A DNA stretch of 64,000 bases, taken from Nitrospirota bacterium (GTDB lineage Bacteria; Nitrospirota; Nitrospiria; Nitrospirales; Nitrospiraceae). The position numbers and the translations under genes are program-made. The DNA is taken from positions 1 to 64,000 of the forward strand of contig JACRLR010000040.1 of NCBI GenBank assembly GCA_016219645.1, read 5' to 3'. The notes below the pieces were generated by a model, which was not told where the DNA came from, ran no database searches, and saw nothing but the letters and a program-made list of their open reading frames with translations. Of the stretch, positions 51,851-60,558 are shown piece by piece; position 1 is the stretch's first letter, and each line of letters starts with the position of its first letter.

Positions 51851-52720
51851 TTACGCCGGCTGGATCGTGCCAACCGACGGGGAGGACGACTGGGAGCCGC
51901 TTCCGAAAGCCCCCACCAATACCGCCAATAAAATAAGGCCGCTCCCAATCCATCCTTGAAGGTCCAATGTTTCTCCCAGAAAATACCAAGAAAGGCCAGC
52001 TGCATAGGCCGGTTCTGACGCAAAGATCAACGCGACCTGTTGCGCTGGAACAATCCGCTGCACCCACATCTGAACGGCAAAAGCCCCCGTTGCAAGTCCT
52101 CCGGTCACCCCGAGCCCGACAAGCAACAGCGATGTCGGCGCAAAGGCTTGAGCCGGTGCCTGTTCGACCAGGAGAGCGGGACACAATAGGACGACCATCG
52201 CCATCATTTGCCAGGCAAACAAGGATGGTGCGTCGACCGCGCGTGTAAACCGTTCGAGACAGGCAATATGAGCGGCAAATGCGATCGCGCAGACGAGCGT
52301 CAAGAGGTCCCCTAGATTCGCTGATGCGCTGGGCTTCACCAGCAGCCAGAGTCCCACAGTTGCGATGCCAATGGCGACCCAGACACGACGGTCGAATCGT
52401 CGCAGAATCAACGGCACGATGACAACATAGAGCGCCGTAATGAAGGCGGAGTTCGATGCCGTGGTGTAGTTGAGGCCGATCGTTTGGAAGACATAGCCAA
52501 GAATCAGCCAACCGGTGGCGATCGCGCTCGCCCGCAACAGAGCCGGGTCGCGGTGCAAGTGAAATCTCAAGAGCAGATACCCTCCCCCGACCAGCAATGC
52601 TCCTAAGAGAAATCTGAGAAACAGAAACGAGAATGGCGGGATTTGCTCCAACACCGCCTTGGTAGCGGGGAATGTCGCGCCCCAGATGAATGTTGTCAGT
52701 AAGAGTGCGAGTCGTGGCAT
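51851..52720 (-). CDS. EamA/DMT-family membrane transporter
   Basis: A 289-residue protein with ten predicted transmembrane helices in two EamA repeats (first ~5-130, second ~145-275), including WGATFPATKAVLEQIPP near the start and ASEPAYAAGLSWYFLGETL in the second repeat, typical of drug/metabolite exporters. The substrate is unknown. A hairpin-rich spacer precedes it. The upstream gene on the same strand is a small cysteine-containing protein. Confidence 0.9.
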   Translation of the reverse strand: MPRLALLLTTFIWGATFPATKAVLEQIPPFSFLFLRFLLGALLVGGGYLLLRFHLHRDPALLRASAIATGWLILGYVFQTIGLNYTTASNSAFITALYVVIVPLILRRFDRRVWVAIGIATVGLWLLVKPSASANLGDLLTLVCAIAFAAHIACLERFTRAVDAPSLFAWQMMAMVVLLCPALLVEQAPAQAFAPTSLLLVGLGVTGGLATGAFAVQMWVQRIVPAQQVALIFASEPAYAAGLSWYFLGETLDLQGWIGSGLILLAVLVGAFGSGSQSSSPSVGTIQPA

Positions 52721-52734
52721 GGAATCGAAGCAGT

Positions 52735-52823
52735 GCTGAGTTTTGAGTTATGAGTTCTGAGTATTCAGGTGAACCCGAAGCAACCGAACTGACTGCAACT
52801 CAGCACTCAGAACCCAGAACTTT
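52735..52823. repeat. Low-complexity hairpin-forming spacer
   Basis: The left part (52735-52769) strings together TGAGTTTTGAGTTATGAGTTC; the right part (52795-52823) has the complement-like words AACTCAGCACTCAGAACCCAG. The two can pair over much of their length. It lies just beyond the stop of the 69-residue gene and before the EamA start, where it may act as a weak terminator. Confidence 0.5.
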
Positions 52824-52829
52824 GCCTGT

Positions 52830-53039
52830 TTAGGCTTTGCACAAGGCACATCGGCGTTGTTCGGTCGTCCCAGCTTGTTCCATTGCTGCGAGCGCTCGCT
52901 CCTTATCCGGGTAATCGAACCACCCGCCTTCCCAGAAATCGGTTGAGGAACCGATCGACGTAGAGGGCACCTCGGAACAACGCTCGTTATGGAGCGTGAC
53001 TCGATCGATCGAACGCGCGATGTGAATCCAATAGGTCAT
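52830..53039 (-). CDS. Small cysteine-containing protein, 69 residues
   Basis: The product MTYWIHIARSIDRVTLHNER resembles a small family with a YWIH N-terminus, a central C, a GGW(F/H) segment followed by a helix (KERALAAMEQAG) and a C-terminal CxxC (RCALCKA). This layout suggests a small metal-binding or nucleic-acid-associated domain. The start at 53039 is chosen over an upstream TTG; there is no strong ribosome-binding site. Function unknown. Confidence 0.6.
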   Translation of the reverse strand: MTYWIHIARSIDRVTLHNERCSEVPSTSIGSSTDFWEGGWFDYPDKERALAAMEQAGTTEQRRCALCKA

Positions 53040-53098
53040 GAGGGACCAGCCAGGGGTGAACCGCAAGGGGTGCTCCTTACCCTTTACCCCTTACCGGC

Positions 53099-53275
53099 TT
53101 AAGGCAGGAGCTGCCACTCATCCTTTTCAATGAAGACCTTTACGCCCGTCTCAAGCTTTTTGATATCGTCCTTGTCAAAGAGCCGCATATACCGCTCAAT
53201 CCGGTCCGGATCGTCGATCCGCTCTTCCTGCATCATTCCACCGACACTCTTATACTTCCGAATCAACAGAGACAT
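53099..53275 (-). CDS. Small acidic/basic protein, 58 residues
   Basis: A compact frame with an excellent GAGGAGG ribosome-binding site before the ATG at 53275. The product begins MSLLIRKYKSVGGMMQEERI and is rich in charged residues in helical pattern (DRIERYMRLFDKDDIKKL), ending KDEWQLLP. No family is recognised. It is divergent from the FmdB-type zinc-ribbon gene. Translation is likely given the ribosome-binding site and the coding-like residue pattern. Confidence 0.6.
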   Translation of the reverse strand: MSLLIRKYKSVGGMMQEERIDDPDRIERYMRLFDKDDIKKLETGVKVFIEKDEWQLLP

Positions 53276-53398
53276 CGAAATCCTCCTCTTAAACCACTAG
53301 AAGTCCTACCAGCAAGGTAGGTACAATAAGGCAAATCTCAACAGCCGGTCAAGAGCGCCTTCTTGTGCTGTGCTTGGCCTCGCATAAGGAGAGAAGCC

Positions 53399-53707
53399 AT
53401 GCCGATCTATGAATACAGTTGCAACCAATGCGGGAAGCATTTCGACGCCACCCAATCCGTGCATGCCAGGGCTGAAGATACCCTGTGCCCACACTGTCAC
53501 GCCCAGAGCGCCACACGGTTACTGTCGGCATGCACAACGCAAGTGAAAGGGACTCACAAGACCGGCTTCGCTGAAATGAAAGCCTACAGCATGTTAGACG
53601 AACGGATGGACAAATTCGCCAAACTCCCGCCGCTGATGGGCAAACGTGCGGCACCACCTGCCGCGCCCCCTGCTGACCCTACGACTGGCGGCCCAACGGA
53701 CAAGTGA
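53399..53707 (+). CDS. FmdB-family zinc-ribbon protein
   Basis: MPIYEYSCNQCGKHFD followed by CPHCHAQSATRLLS is the FmdB/CxxC_CXXC_SSSS-type regulatory zinc ribbon (two CxxC pairs, ~22 residues apart). The 102-residue protein continues with a flexible part ending in a proline/alanine-rich tail. Function of these proteins is poorly defined; a regulatory or chaperone-like role has been suggested for FmdB. GGAG precedes the ATG at 53399. Confidence 0.88.
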   Translation: MPIYEYSCNQCGKHFDATQSVHARAEDTLCPHCHAQSATRLLSACTTQVKGTHKTGFAEMKAYSMLDERMDKFAKLPPLMGKRAAPPAAPPADPTTGGPTDK

Positions 53708-53771
53708 ACCAGCTGTAGCCTGTAATTACGAGTCCTTCGTTCCCTGCCCACCAGAACCCCATGGAGATTAC

Positions 53772-54593
53772 ATGGTGGCGAGACTCTTATTCTCCTTAAG
53801 CCTGAGCCTCCTGTGTACCTTCGGGATGGGGTTGGTCACCCGAGCGGAAATCGCCGGGAACCTCACCATCGCTGGCAATGGGCCGGAGCTGTCAACGATC
53901 GAATCCCTCGCCCACGCGTTTGAAAAGGCCAACCCCCGGGCCTACCTTGATATCGTCTGGGACGGCAATTCGAGGCCAGTTCAGATGGTAAAATCTGGCC
54001 AGGCCCACATCGCCGTCACCGGAACTGAGGAGCCAGGCTTCTCCGCAATACCTATCGCGTGGGATGGCATCGGAGTCCTCGTACATCTCTCCAATTTTAC
54101 GAAAGAAGTCACGAAGCAACAGGTGGCCGACATTTTCTCTGGAAAAACCAAGCTGTGGTCAGAACTTGGAGGCCCTGAGACGAAAATCTTGGTCATCGAT
54201 CGGCCTCGAAACCAAAATCTCCGAGATGCCTTTGAGTCCCAGCTCGGTATATCCGGCAGGATCACAGGGGCTGCCAAGACTGTCGGTTCCGATGAACAGG
54301 TCGTCAAGACTGTCGTGGGAACACTACCGCCTCTCTCTGCGGTCGCCTACCTTTCCTTGAGCCAGGGATTGTCTGTCGTCTCAAGCGGAGTCGCCGTCAG
54401 ACTTTTACCCATCGACAAGGTCGAGCCGGAGGTCCCTACCGTCAAAGACGGTCGTTATCCGCTCCGACGTCCCGTCCTTTTCCTATCCAAAAAAGGGCCG
54501 AATCCCCTGGCAGAAGCATTCATCCAGTTCGTTCTATCCCCTGCCGGTCAACAGCTCATTACCGAGACGTATGTTTCGATCAATGAGAAATAA
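53772..54593 (+). CDS. PstS-like periplasmic substrate-binding protein
   Basis: The 273-residue product has a signal peptide (MVARLLFSLSLSLLCTFGMG, cleavage around 27) and a PBP-like domain with ITIAGNGPELSTIESL-type opening (LTIAGNGPEL), two lobes, DIFSGKTKLWSELGG and FIQFVLSPAGQQLI at the end, the pattern of phosphate/anion-binding proteins. No permease gene is adjacent, so it may be a stand-alone sensor or binding protein. The ATG at 53772 has GGAG upstream. Confidence 0.85.
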   Translation: MVARLLFSLSLSLLCTFGMGLVTRAEIAGNLTIAGNGPELSTIESLAHAFEKANPRAYLDIVWDGNSRPVQMVKSGQAHIAVTGTEEPGFSAIPIAWDGIGVLVHLSNFTKEVTKQQVADIFSGKTKLWSELGGPETKILVIDRPRNQNLRDAFESQLGISGRITGAAKTVGSDEQVVKTVVGTLPPLSAVAYLSLSQGLSVVSSGVAVRLLPIDKVEPEVPTVKDGRYPLRRPVLFLSKKGPNPLAEAFIQFVLSPAGQQLITETYVSINEK

Positions 54594-54624
54594 TCCTACG
54601 TCATTGTTCTTGAAGGAGGTGCCT

Positions 54625-55089
54625 ATGCAAAAGAGGAAAGCGTTGTGGTTGATGTCACTGGGATTCTTTATAGTGTCGGCGTCGGCGTCGCCCATCGCCG
54701 TCTCTTACGCAGAGGAGCCAGGCGCCATGGTTGACGGCGCAGGATTCACTCTCTACGGTACAGAATCGATCAAGGGGTTCGATGCCGGAAAAGTCGAACG
54801 AGACCCTGTCTGCGATCAGAGTAAGCGCCCGCGAATCTCCAAAGTCGAACCGGATGAAGCCAGGCCTGGGGATAAAGTTGTCATCACGGGCGAGAATTTT
54901 GGCACAAAGGAGTGTTTTCATGCAGTGACCTTCAGTTCGGCCTCAAATAAGTCTGTGGAATTCAAGTTTATGAGCGACTCGGCGATTGAAGCAACGGTAC
55001 CGGATGCAAAAGCGGGGATGTCGTTCGTGATTATCGTCGCAGGCGGCGGAAGCGCCCAGTCAAAACCGGTCTTGATCAAGTCCAAGTAG
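54625..55089 (+). CDS. Secreted IPT/TIG-domain protein
   Basis: The 154-residue product has a signal peptide (MQKRKALWLMSLGFFIVSASA, cleavage near 29) and a single IPT/TIG immunoglobulin-like domain in the C-terminal ~85 residues: PRISKVEPDEARPGDKVVITGENFG, split over residues 68-92, ending IIVAGGGSAQSKPV. Two cysteines (VCDQ, ECFH) may form a disulfide. AAGGAGG precedes the ATG. It follows the PBP-like gene by 31 nt, so the two may act together. Confidence 0.8.
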   Translation: MQKRKALWLMSLGFFIVSASASPIAVSYAEEPGAMVDGAGFTLYGTESIKGFDAGKVERDPVCDQSKRPRISKVEPDEARPGDKVVITGENFGTKECFHAVTFSSASNKSVEFKFMSDSAIEATVPDAKAGMSFVIIVAGGGSAQSKPVLIKSK

Positions 55090-55263
55090 GCTCGATCAAG
55101 CAAGGCCCTGAGCCAGCGGCAACCGTGCCAATAGCCCCCGAAAATTGGCCTGTTTTCTCCCGACGTCCCTCGACAGGACTCCTGATCCTATGCTAGGTTA
55201 CGCCCTCATTTTTGCCTGATATTTCATAAGAGTCTCACAGGATCTGAAGAGACAGGGACCGGT

Positions 55264-56682
55264 ATGTTTAAGAAAATTCTGGTCGCCAATCGCGGCGAAA
55301 TCGCCATGCGGATTATCCGCGCCTGCCGCGAACTCAACATCGCTACCGCAGCCATCTACTCCGAAGCCGACTCGACCGGGATCTACGTCAAAAAAGCGGA
55401 CGAGGCCTACATGGTTGGCCCGGGACCGGTCAAAGGTTTCCTGGATAGCCAACAGATCGTCGACCTGGCACAACGGATTGGCGCCGATGCCATCCATCCA
55501 GGCTATGGTTTTCTTTCAGAAAATTCACAATTTGCACAACTGTGCCACACCTCCGGTGTGACCTTCATTGGCCCATCACCCCAGGCCATCGACTTGATGG
55601 GAAGTAAGATCAAGGCCCGCGAGCTGGCCAGGCGGATCGGGGTTCCAATCGTCCCTGGGACCGAAGGCGGCATCACTGACATAACGGACGCTCTATCCTT
55701 CGCAAGGGACACCGGCTATCCCATCATGATTAAAGCCAGCGCAGGCGGCGGAGGACGCGGCCTCCGAGTCGTACGGTCTGATACGGAGCTTCGTGAGAAC
55801 ATGGCGGTTGCCTCACGGGAGGCCCAAGCTGCCTTCGGCAATGGAACAGTCTTTCTTGAAAAGTATATCGAGCGACCGCATCACATCGAATTTCAGATCC
55901 TGGCCGACCGGCACGGGAACATCATCCATTTGGGTGAGCGCGATTGCTCGATTCAGCGCCGGCATCAGAAACTCATCGAAATTGCTCCATCCTTGATTCT
56001 CACCCCGCGTCTGCGTGCCGAAATGGGTGAGTCGGCCATCGCCGTCGCCGAGGCTATCGAGTATGACAATGCCGGCACCGTCGAGTTTCTCCTCGATCAG
56101 GACAGCCGCTATTACTTCATGGAGATGAACCCTCGCCTGCAGGTGGAACATACCGTGACCGAGCAGATCACGGCGATCGATATCGTGCGCCATCAGATTA
56201 CCATCGCAGCCGGCATCCCTCTGGAGATCTCGCAACAGGAGGTCACGCTCCAAGGCCATGCGATCCAGTGCCGCATCAACGCAGAAGACCCCAAAAACAA
56301 CTTTCGTCCCTGCACCGGTACGGTCACAGCCTATCTCTCGCCTGGCGGGATCGGCGTACGTATCGATGGAGCAGTCTACAAGGACTACACGGTGCCACCG
56401 TACTATGACGGCCTCTTGGCTAAACTCACCGTGCGCGGCAGGACGTGGGAAGAAACTGTCAGCCGCATGAGACGATCGCTCGAAGAATATGTCTTGCGTG
56501 GGGTGAAGACCACGATCCCTTTTATGATGGAGATCATGCAGGACCATGACTTCATGGCAGGACATTTCGACACGTCCTATCTGGAGACGCACCCTGACCT
56601 GTTCAACTACCACGACTTTGAGCAGCCGGAGGATCTGGTGCTGGCGCTCTCTGCGGCCATTGCCGCCTACGAAGGGCTGTAA
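55264..56682 (+). CDS. pycA: Pyruvate carboxylase subunit A (biotin carboxylase)
   Basis: This 472-residue biotin carboxylase uses ATP and bicarbonate to carboxylate biotin. It shows ILVANRGEIAMRI at the start, the ATP-grasp GGGGRGLRVV, EKYIERPHHIEFQ, MEMNPRLQVEHTVTE and HAIQCRINAED. It is followed by the biotin/transcarboxylase subunit gene, so the pair forms a two-subunit pyruvate carboxylase (or related acyl-CoA carboxylase). In autotrophs with the reductive TCA cycle this supplies oxaloacetate. Confidence 0.93.
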   Translation: MFKKILVANRGEIAMRIIRACRELNIATAAIYSEADSTGIYVKKADEAYMVGPGPVKGFLDSQQIVDLAQRIGADAIHPGYGFLSENSQFAQLCHTSGVTFIGPSPQAIDLMGSKIKARELARRIGVPIVPGTEGGITDITDALSFARDTGYPIMIKASAGGGGRGLRVVRSDTELRENMAVASREAQAAFGNGTVFLEKYIERPHHIEFQILADRHGNIIHLGERDCSIQRRHQKLIEIAPSLILTPRLRAEMGESAIAVAEAIEYDNAGTVEFLLDQDSRYYFMEMNPRLQVEHTVTEQITAIDIVRHQITIAAGIPLEISQQEVTLQGHAIQCRINAEDPKNNFRPCTGTVTAYLSPGGIGVRIDGAVYKDYTVPPYYDGLLAKLTVRGRTWEETVSRMRRSLEEYVLRGVKTTIPFMMEIMQDHDFMAGHFDTSYLETHPDLFNYHDFEQPEDLVLALSAAIAAYEGL

Positions 56683-56704
56683 ATAACACCAATGATCAAT
56701 TGTG

Positions 56705-56742
56705 AATGTTCAATGATGAATTCTCCGGATTGATTGAACATT
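56705..56742. repeat. Hairpin in the pycA-pycB spacer
   Basis: AATGTTCAAT (56705-56714) and ATTGAACATT (56733-56742) are perfect 10-bp inverted arms; the words TTGA, TTCAA and CATT recur around them, with a further copy at 56747-56756. It lies in the 92-nt gap between the two subunit genes and may shape the relative expression of subunits. Confidence 0.55.
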
Positions 56743-56774
56743 GAGCATTCAACATTCCAAATTATCGTAATCGA

Positions 56775-58673
56775 ATGACTGCAAAACCGAAGAAAAAGGC
56801 CAGTAAAAAACAGCCGTCACTGCAGATTGAGCCGGCGCCTGGCAAACCCATCCTGATCACCGACGTCGCCTTGCGCGACGGCCATCAGTCGCTCTTGGCT
56901 ACACGCATGCGCACGGAGGACATGCTGCCCATCGCCCAAAAACTCGACGCTGTCGGCTATTGGTCGCTCGAAGTTTGGGGTGGCGCCACTTTCGACACCT
57001 GCCTCCGTTTCCTCAAAGAAGATCCCTGGGAACGGCTCCGTGCGCTACGGGCCGCCATGCCCAATACCAAGCTCCAAATGCTGCTCCGCGGTCAGAACCT
57101 GGTCGGATATCGGCACTATGCCGACGATGTGCTGGAACGATTCATCGAACGGTCCGCGGCGAATGGCATTGATGTCTTTCGTATCTTCGATGCATTGAAC
57201 GATGTCCGCAATGTCGAACGGGCTATGCGAGAGGTAAAGGCCTGTGGCAAACATGTCGAAGCCGCCATCAGCTATACCGTCAGCCCCGTCCACAGTGTCG
57301 ACCGTTTTGTCGACATGGCGAAACAGCTTGAAGATTTGGGAACCGACACGCTCTGTATTAAAGACATGGCCGGGCTCTTGTCGCCGCTCGACGCCTATCA
57401 CCTTATCCGCCGAATCAAAGCAGCGGTCACGGTCCCGCTCCATTTGCATTCACACTACACCTCGGGAATGGCCTCGATGACCTCCCTCATGGCAATTTTG
57501 GGCGGTCTGGACATGCTGGATACATCCATCTCGCCCTTGGCCGGCGGCACCTCGCACCCCTCAACAGAAACACTGGTGGCCTCGCTGCGCAACAGCCCAT
57601 ACGATACGGGGCTTGATCTCGCGTCGTTCCTCCCGATCACCGAATACTTCCGCACTGTCAGACGCAAGTATCGGCAGTTCGAAAGCGAGTTTACCGGGGT
57701 CGATGCAGAGATCCTTACCTCGCAGATTCCCGGCGGTATGCTCTCGAATCTCGCCGCGCAATTGACTGAACAGAATGCGCTCGACCGGATGAAAGAAGTC
57801 CTGGACGAAGTGCCGCGCGTCAGAAAGGAGATGGGTTATCCCCCTCTCGTCACTCCTACCAGTCAGATCGTCGGAACCCAAGCCACGCTCAACGTCCTGA
57901 CGGGCGAACGATACAAAGTCATCACCACGGAGACCAAAAACTACTTCCTCGGACTCTACGGACGGGCGCCGGGGCCCCTCGATCACGACATCATGGCCCG
58001 CGCAATCGGGGACGACCAGCCGATCAAGACGCGGCCCGCCGACCGCTTGGAGCCGGAGCTCGAGGCCACGAGAAAAGATCTCCCCGCCTCAGCCGCCACG
58101 GTGGAGGATCAGCTATCGTTCACCCTCTTCCCCACGATCGCGCGCGACTTCTTTGAGGCGCGCGAGAAGGGAGACCTGACGCTGGAGCCTCTCGAGAGCT
58201 TCTCCTCCAGTGGATCGGCTGCGGCCACCGAACTTCATCTTGCCCCGGCCGAATTCAACGTCACAGTCCATGGAGAAACCTACCATGTCCAGGTGTCAGG
58301 TTCCGGACGAAAGGTCGACGGACGCAAACCCTATTACATCCGGGTCAACGACAAACTCGAAGAAGTCTCGCTGGAGCCGATCCAGGAAATCCTGGCCGGC
58401 GTGCCGGAAGCCCCCGACGCCGGAAGCGGCGCCAAACCGAAACGGCCCAAGCCGTCCAAACCGGGAGACGTCGCTCCCCCGATGCCCGGTCGCGTCGTCA
58501 AAGTGCTCGTCATGGTCAAGGCTGTGGTCAAGGCCGGCGACCCCCTCCTGATCATCGAAGCCATGAAGATGGAAAGCCAGGTCCCAGCGCCGATCGACGG
58601 AACAGTCTCGGCGATCCTGGTCGCCGAGGGCGACAACGTGAAGACGGATGAGACAGTCATCCAGCTGGAGTAG
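56775..58673 (+). CDS. pycB: Pyruvate carboxylase subunit B (carboxyltransferase-biotin carrier)
   Basis: The 632-residue protein has an N-terminal Lys-rich leader, the HMGL-like carboxyltransferase TIM barrel (ITDVALRDGHQSLLATRMRT split across residues 28-47; LHLHSHYTSGMA; catalytic lysine in CIKDMAG), the conserved PYC_OADA domain (~300-500) and a C-terminal biotinyl domain with EAMKMES and the biotinylated lysine near residue 597. A proline/lysine-rich linker joins them. Homologues act as oxaloacetate decarboxylase alpha in other contexts; pairing with pycA and lack of beta/gamma subunits favour pyruvate carboxylase. Confidence 0.92.
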   Translation: MTAKPKKKASKKQPSLQIEPAPGKPILITDVALRDGHQSLLATRMRTEDMLPIAQKLDAVGYWSLEVWGGATFDTCLRFLKEDPWERLRALRAAMPNTKLQMLLRGQNLVGYRHYADDVLERFIERSAANGIDVFRIFDALNDVRNVERAMREVKACGKHVEAAISYTVSPVHSVDRFVDMAKQLEDLGTDTLCIKDMAGLLSPLDAYHLIRRIKAAVTVPLHLHSHYTSGMASMTSLMAILGGLDMLDTSISPLAGGTSHPSTETLVASLRNSPYDTGLDLASFLPITEYFRTVRRKYRQFESEFTGVDAEILTSQIPGGMLSNLAAQLTEQNALDRMKEVLDEVPRVRKEMGYPPLVTPTSQIVGTQATLNVLTGERYKVITTETKNYFLGLYGRAPGPLDHDIMARAIGDDQPIKTRPADRLEPELEATRKDLPASAATVEDQLSFTLFPTIARDFFEAREKGDLTLEPLESFSSSGSAAATELHLAPAEFNVTVHGETYHVQVSGSGRKVDGRKPYYIRVNDKLEEVSLEPIQEILAGVPEAPDAGSGAKPKRPKPSKPGDVAPPMPGRVVKVLVMVKAVVKAGDPLLIIEAMKMESQVPAPIDGTVSAILVAEGDNVKTDETVIQLE

Positions 58674-59655
58674 ATCGATAGTCCATCGCGACTCCGGTCC
58701 AGTCAAAAGACAGCGGTGCCTTCCGTTGCTCGCCGCCGCAGTGGTATGCCTTGTCATGACCGCCTGCTCCTCTCCACCATCGATTCCAACACAGTTTGAC
58801 GCCATTGAGCGCATGCCTGTCCAAACCGTCCTCGTCCACAACCAGAGGATCGCCTATCTGGATGTCGGCGAAGGACCGCCGGTCATCTTGATCCACGGAT
58901 TCGGGGGATCGATGTGGCAATGGGAATATCAGCAACATGCACTATCGCAACATTTCCGCGTCCTCACCCTCGATTTGCCCGGGTCCGGGCTCTCCGATAA
59001 ACCTGAGATCGACTACAGACCGGATCAGATGTTGGAATACTTTGTCGGATTTATGGATGCCGTGAAGATCCCGCATGCCACGTTAGTCGGCAACTCCATG
59101 GGCGCCGGATTGGCTATCGGTATGGCACTGGCGCATCCGACACGAGTCGACAAACTTGTCCTGATCGACGGGTTGCCACAACAGGTCATGAAGAAACTCA
59201 CCAGCCCATCAGTCCGGCGGGCCTTAGAAACCAGTGCGCCATCCTGGCTCGTCTCATTCGGCAATTTGCTGTTCGGCGGACTGATGACCGAGTCCGTCTT
59301 GAAAGAGATCGTGCATGACCCGACTCTCCTCACACCGGCGGTCATCGATCGATCCAACCGAAACCGTCAGCGCCCGGGACTCATCAAACCCATCCTGTCC
59401 GCCAGAGAAAACCTTCCGTTATGGGAGTCGGGATTTGCCAGGCGCATCGAAGAAATTATTCATCCTACGCTGGTGATCTGGGGAGAAGAAGATCGGGTAT
59501 TCCCCATCGCCGTGGGCAAAGAACTTCACCAGACCATCAAGGGGTCACGATTCGTCAGCATATCTGGAGCAGGACACATCCCGCAGTGGGAACGACCCAA
59601 TGTAGTCAACCAGGAGCTCATCGCATTTATTGAACCCTCCCCTCTCGTGCAATAA
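58648..59655 (+). CDS. Alpha/beta hydrolase lipoprotein
   Basis: The 335-residue protein has a signal peptide with lipobox LVMTACS (cysteine near 41) and an alpha/beta hydrolase domain with the oxyanion motif HGFGGS, nucleophile elbow GNSMGAG, an acid in WGEEDRVF and catalytic histidine in GAGHIPQWE. This order and spacing fit an active esterase or epoxide-hydrolase-like enzyme of unknown substrate. The ATG at 58648 lies within the pycB end (26-bp overlap), consistent with translational coupling; a later start would lose the positive signal-peptide region. Confidence 0.85.
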   Translation: MRQSSSWSRSIVHRDSGPVKRQRCLPLLAAAVVCLVMTACSSPPSIPTQFDAIERMPVQTVLVHNQRIAYLDVGEGPPVILIHGFGGSMWQWEYQQHALSQHFRVLTLDLPGSGLSDKPEIDYRPDQMLEYFVGFMDAVKIPHATLVGNSMGAGLAIGMALAHPTRVDKLVLIDGLPQQVMKKLTSPSVRRALETSAPSWLVSFGNLLFGGLMTESVLKEIVHDPTLLTPAVIDRSNRNRQRPGLIKPILSARENLPLWESGFARRIEEIIHPTLVIWGEEDRVFPIAVGKELHQTIKGSRFVSISGAGHIPQWERPNVVNQELIAFIEPSPLVQ

Positions 59656-59805
59656 CCCTGCGTGATGTTATTCTCTTATGCTATAAAAGCAGATCCGCGA
59701 GGTGCTTCTATGCTGAACCGTGTGCTGAATTCCGCTCACAAGACAAGCGCAAGCCAACTTATGTCAGATAAGAATGGTCACAGTCACTTCAACAAGGAGG
59801 GCAAA

Positions 59806-60462
59806 ATGAGGGCAGTATATCGAACGGTCATTGGCGCCGCACTCTGCATGACGCTCGGGTTCACCGGATGCGGAAGCACCGGCAGCACCAGTTTTCTCTA
59901 CAAGGATATGACAATCGCTGGCGGTAGCGCCATAGCTGGTGAAGGCCAAAAAGTCCTCTACAAGGGAAGCCCCCTGGTGCTTTCGGGAACCGGCATTAAA
60001 GTCGGCGATCCCCTTCGAGAGGTGCAACTGACACAGACAGACCTCTCGCCGATCGGCATCACCGACACAAAGGGCAAGGGCAAGGTCAGGATCATCAGCG
60101 TCGTGCCGTCGCTCGACACCCCGGTGTGCGAACAGCAGACCCACTATTTGAGCGAGAAGAACAAGGGTCTCGACAAGATGGTTGAATTGGTAACCGTGAG
60201 CGTCGACACCCCCTTCGCGCAAAAACGCTTCGCGCAGGAAGCCCGCATCAACAACGTGACTTTTCTCTCGGACTATAAGGATGCTGAATTCGGAAAGGCC
60301 TACGGACTGTTTATCAAGGGCCCCCACATCCTGGCTCGTACAGTCATGGTGGTCGATGCCAACAATACCGTGCGATATCTGCAAGTTACCCCCGAACTGG
60401 CCCAACTGCCGGACATGGATAAAGCCTTCGCTGTCGCCAAGTCATTGATCAACCAAAGCTAG
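59806..60462 (+). CDS. tpx: Tpx-type thiol peroxidase, lipoprotein form lacking resolving cysteine
   Basis: The 218-residue protein has a signal peptide with a lipobox-like FTGC (cysteine 22) and a thioredoxin-fold Tpx domain. The peroxidatic cysteine is C108 in SLDTPVCEQQ. In the usual Tpx the resolving cysteine lies in FAQ(S/K)RFC; here the matching segment reads FAQKRFAQE with alanine at 143, and no other cysteine remains in the mature domain. It should be a 1-Cys-type peroxidase facing the periplasm, reduced by another thiol. AAGGAGG precedes the ATG at 59806; the frame is open upstream to 59662. Confidence 0.85.
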   Translation: MRAVYRTVIGAALCMTLGFTGCGSTGSTSFLYKDMTIAGGSAIAGEGQKVLYKGSPLVLSGTGIKVGDPLREVQLTQTDLSPIGITDTKGKGKVRIISVVPSLDTPVCEQQTHYLSEKNKGLDKMVELVTVSVDTPFAQKRFAQEARINNVTFLSDYKDAEFGKAYGLFIKGPHILARTVMVVDANNTVRYLQVTPELAQLPDMDKAFAVAKSLINQS

Positions 60463-60475
60463 GTAGAACAACTCG

Positions 60476-60540
60476 GGCTGAGGTTGAGGCTAAGGAAAGG
60501 AGCCGCATACTTCTCCTTAACCTTAGCCTTAACCTCAGCC
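60476..60540. repeat. Word-repeat hairpin after tpx
   Basis: GGCTGAGGTTGAGGCTAAGGA (60476-60496) pairs with TCCTTAACCTTAGCCTTAACCTCAGCC (60514-60540) with a few mismatches. The arms are made of GAGG/AAGG words. It lies 14 nt after the tpx stop and 19 nt before the sthA ATG. It may serve as terminator or stabiliser, without a following T tract. Confidence 0.55.
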
Positions 60541-60558
60541 TTCCTTTAGAATGGAAAG

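Noticed and set aside
51834-52511. Upstream extension of the 155-residue protein's frame across the EamA gene
   Set aside because: The EamA gene has ten transmembrane helices and family motifs in another frame on the same strand. The extension is a shadow.
55813-56613. A 266-codon frame antisense to pycA
   Set aside because: Shadow of biotin carboxylase coding sequence.
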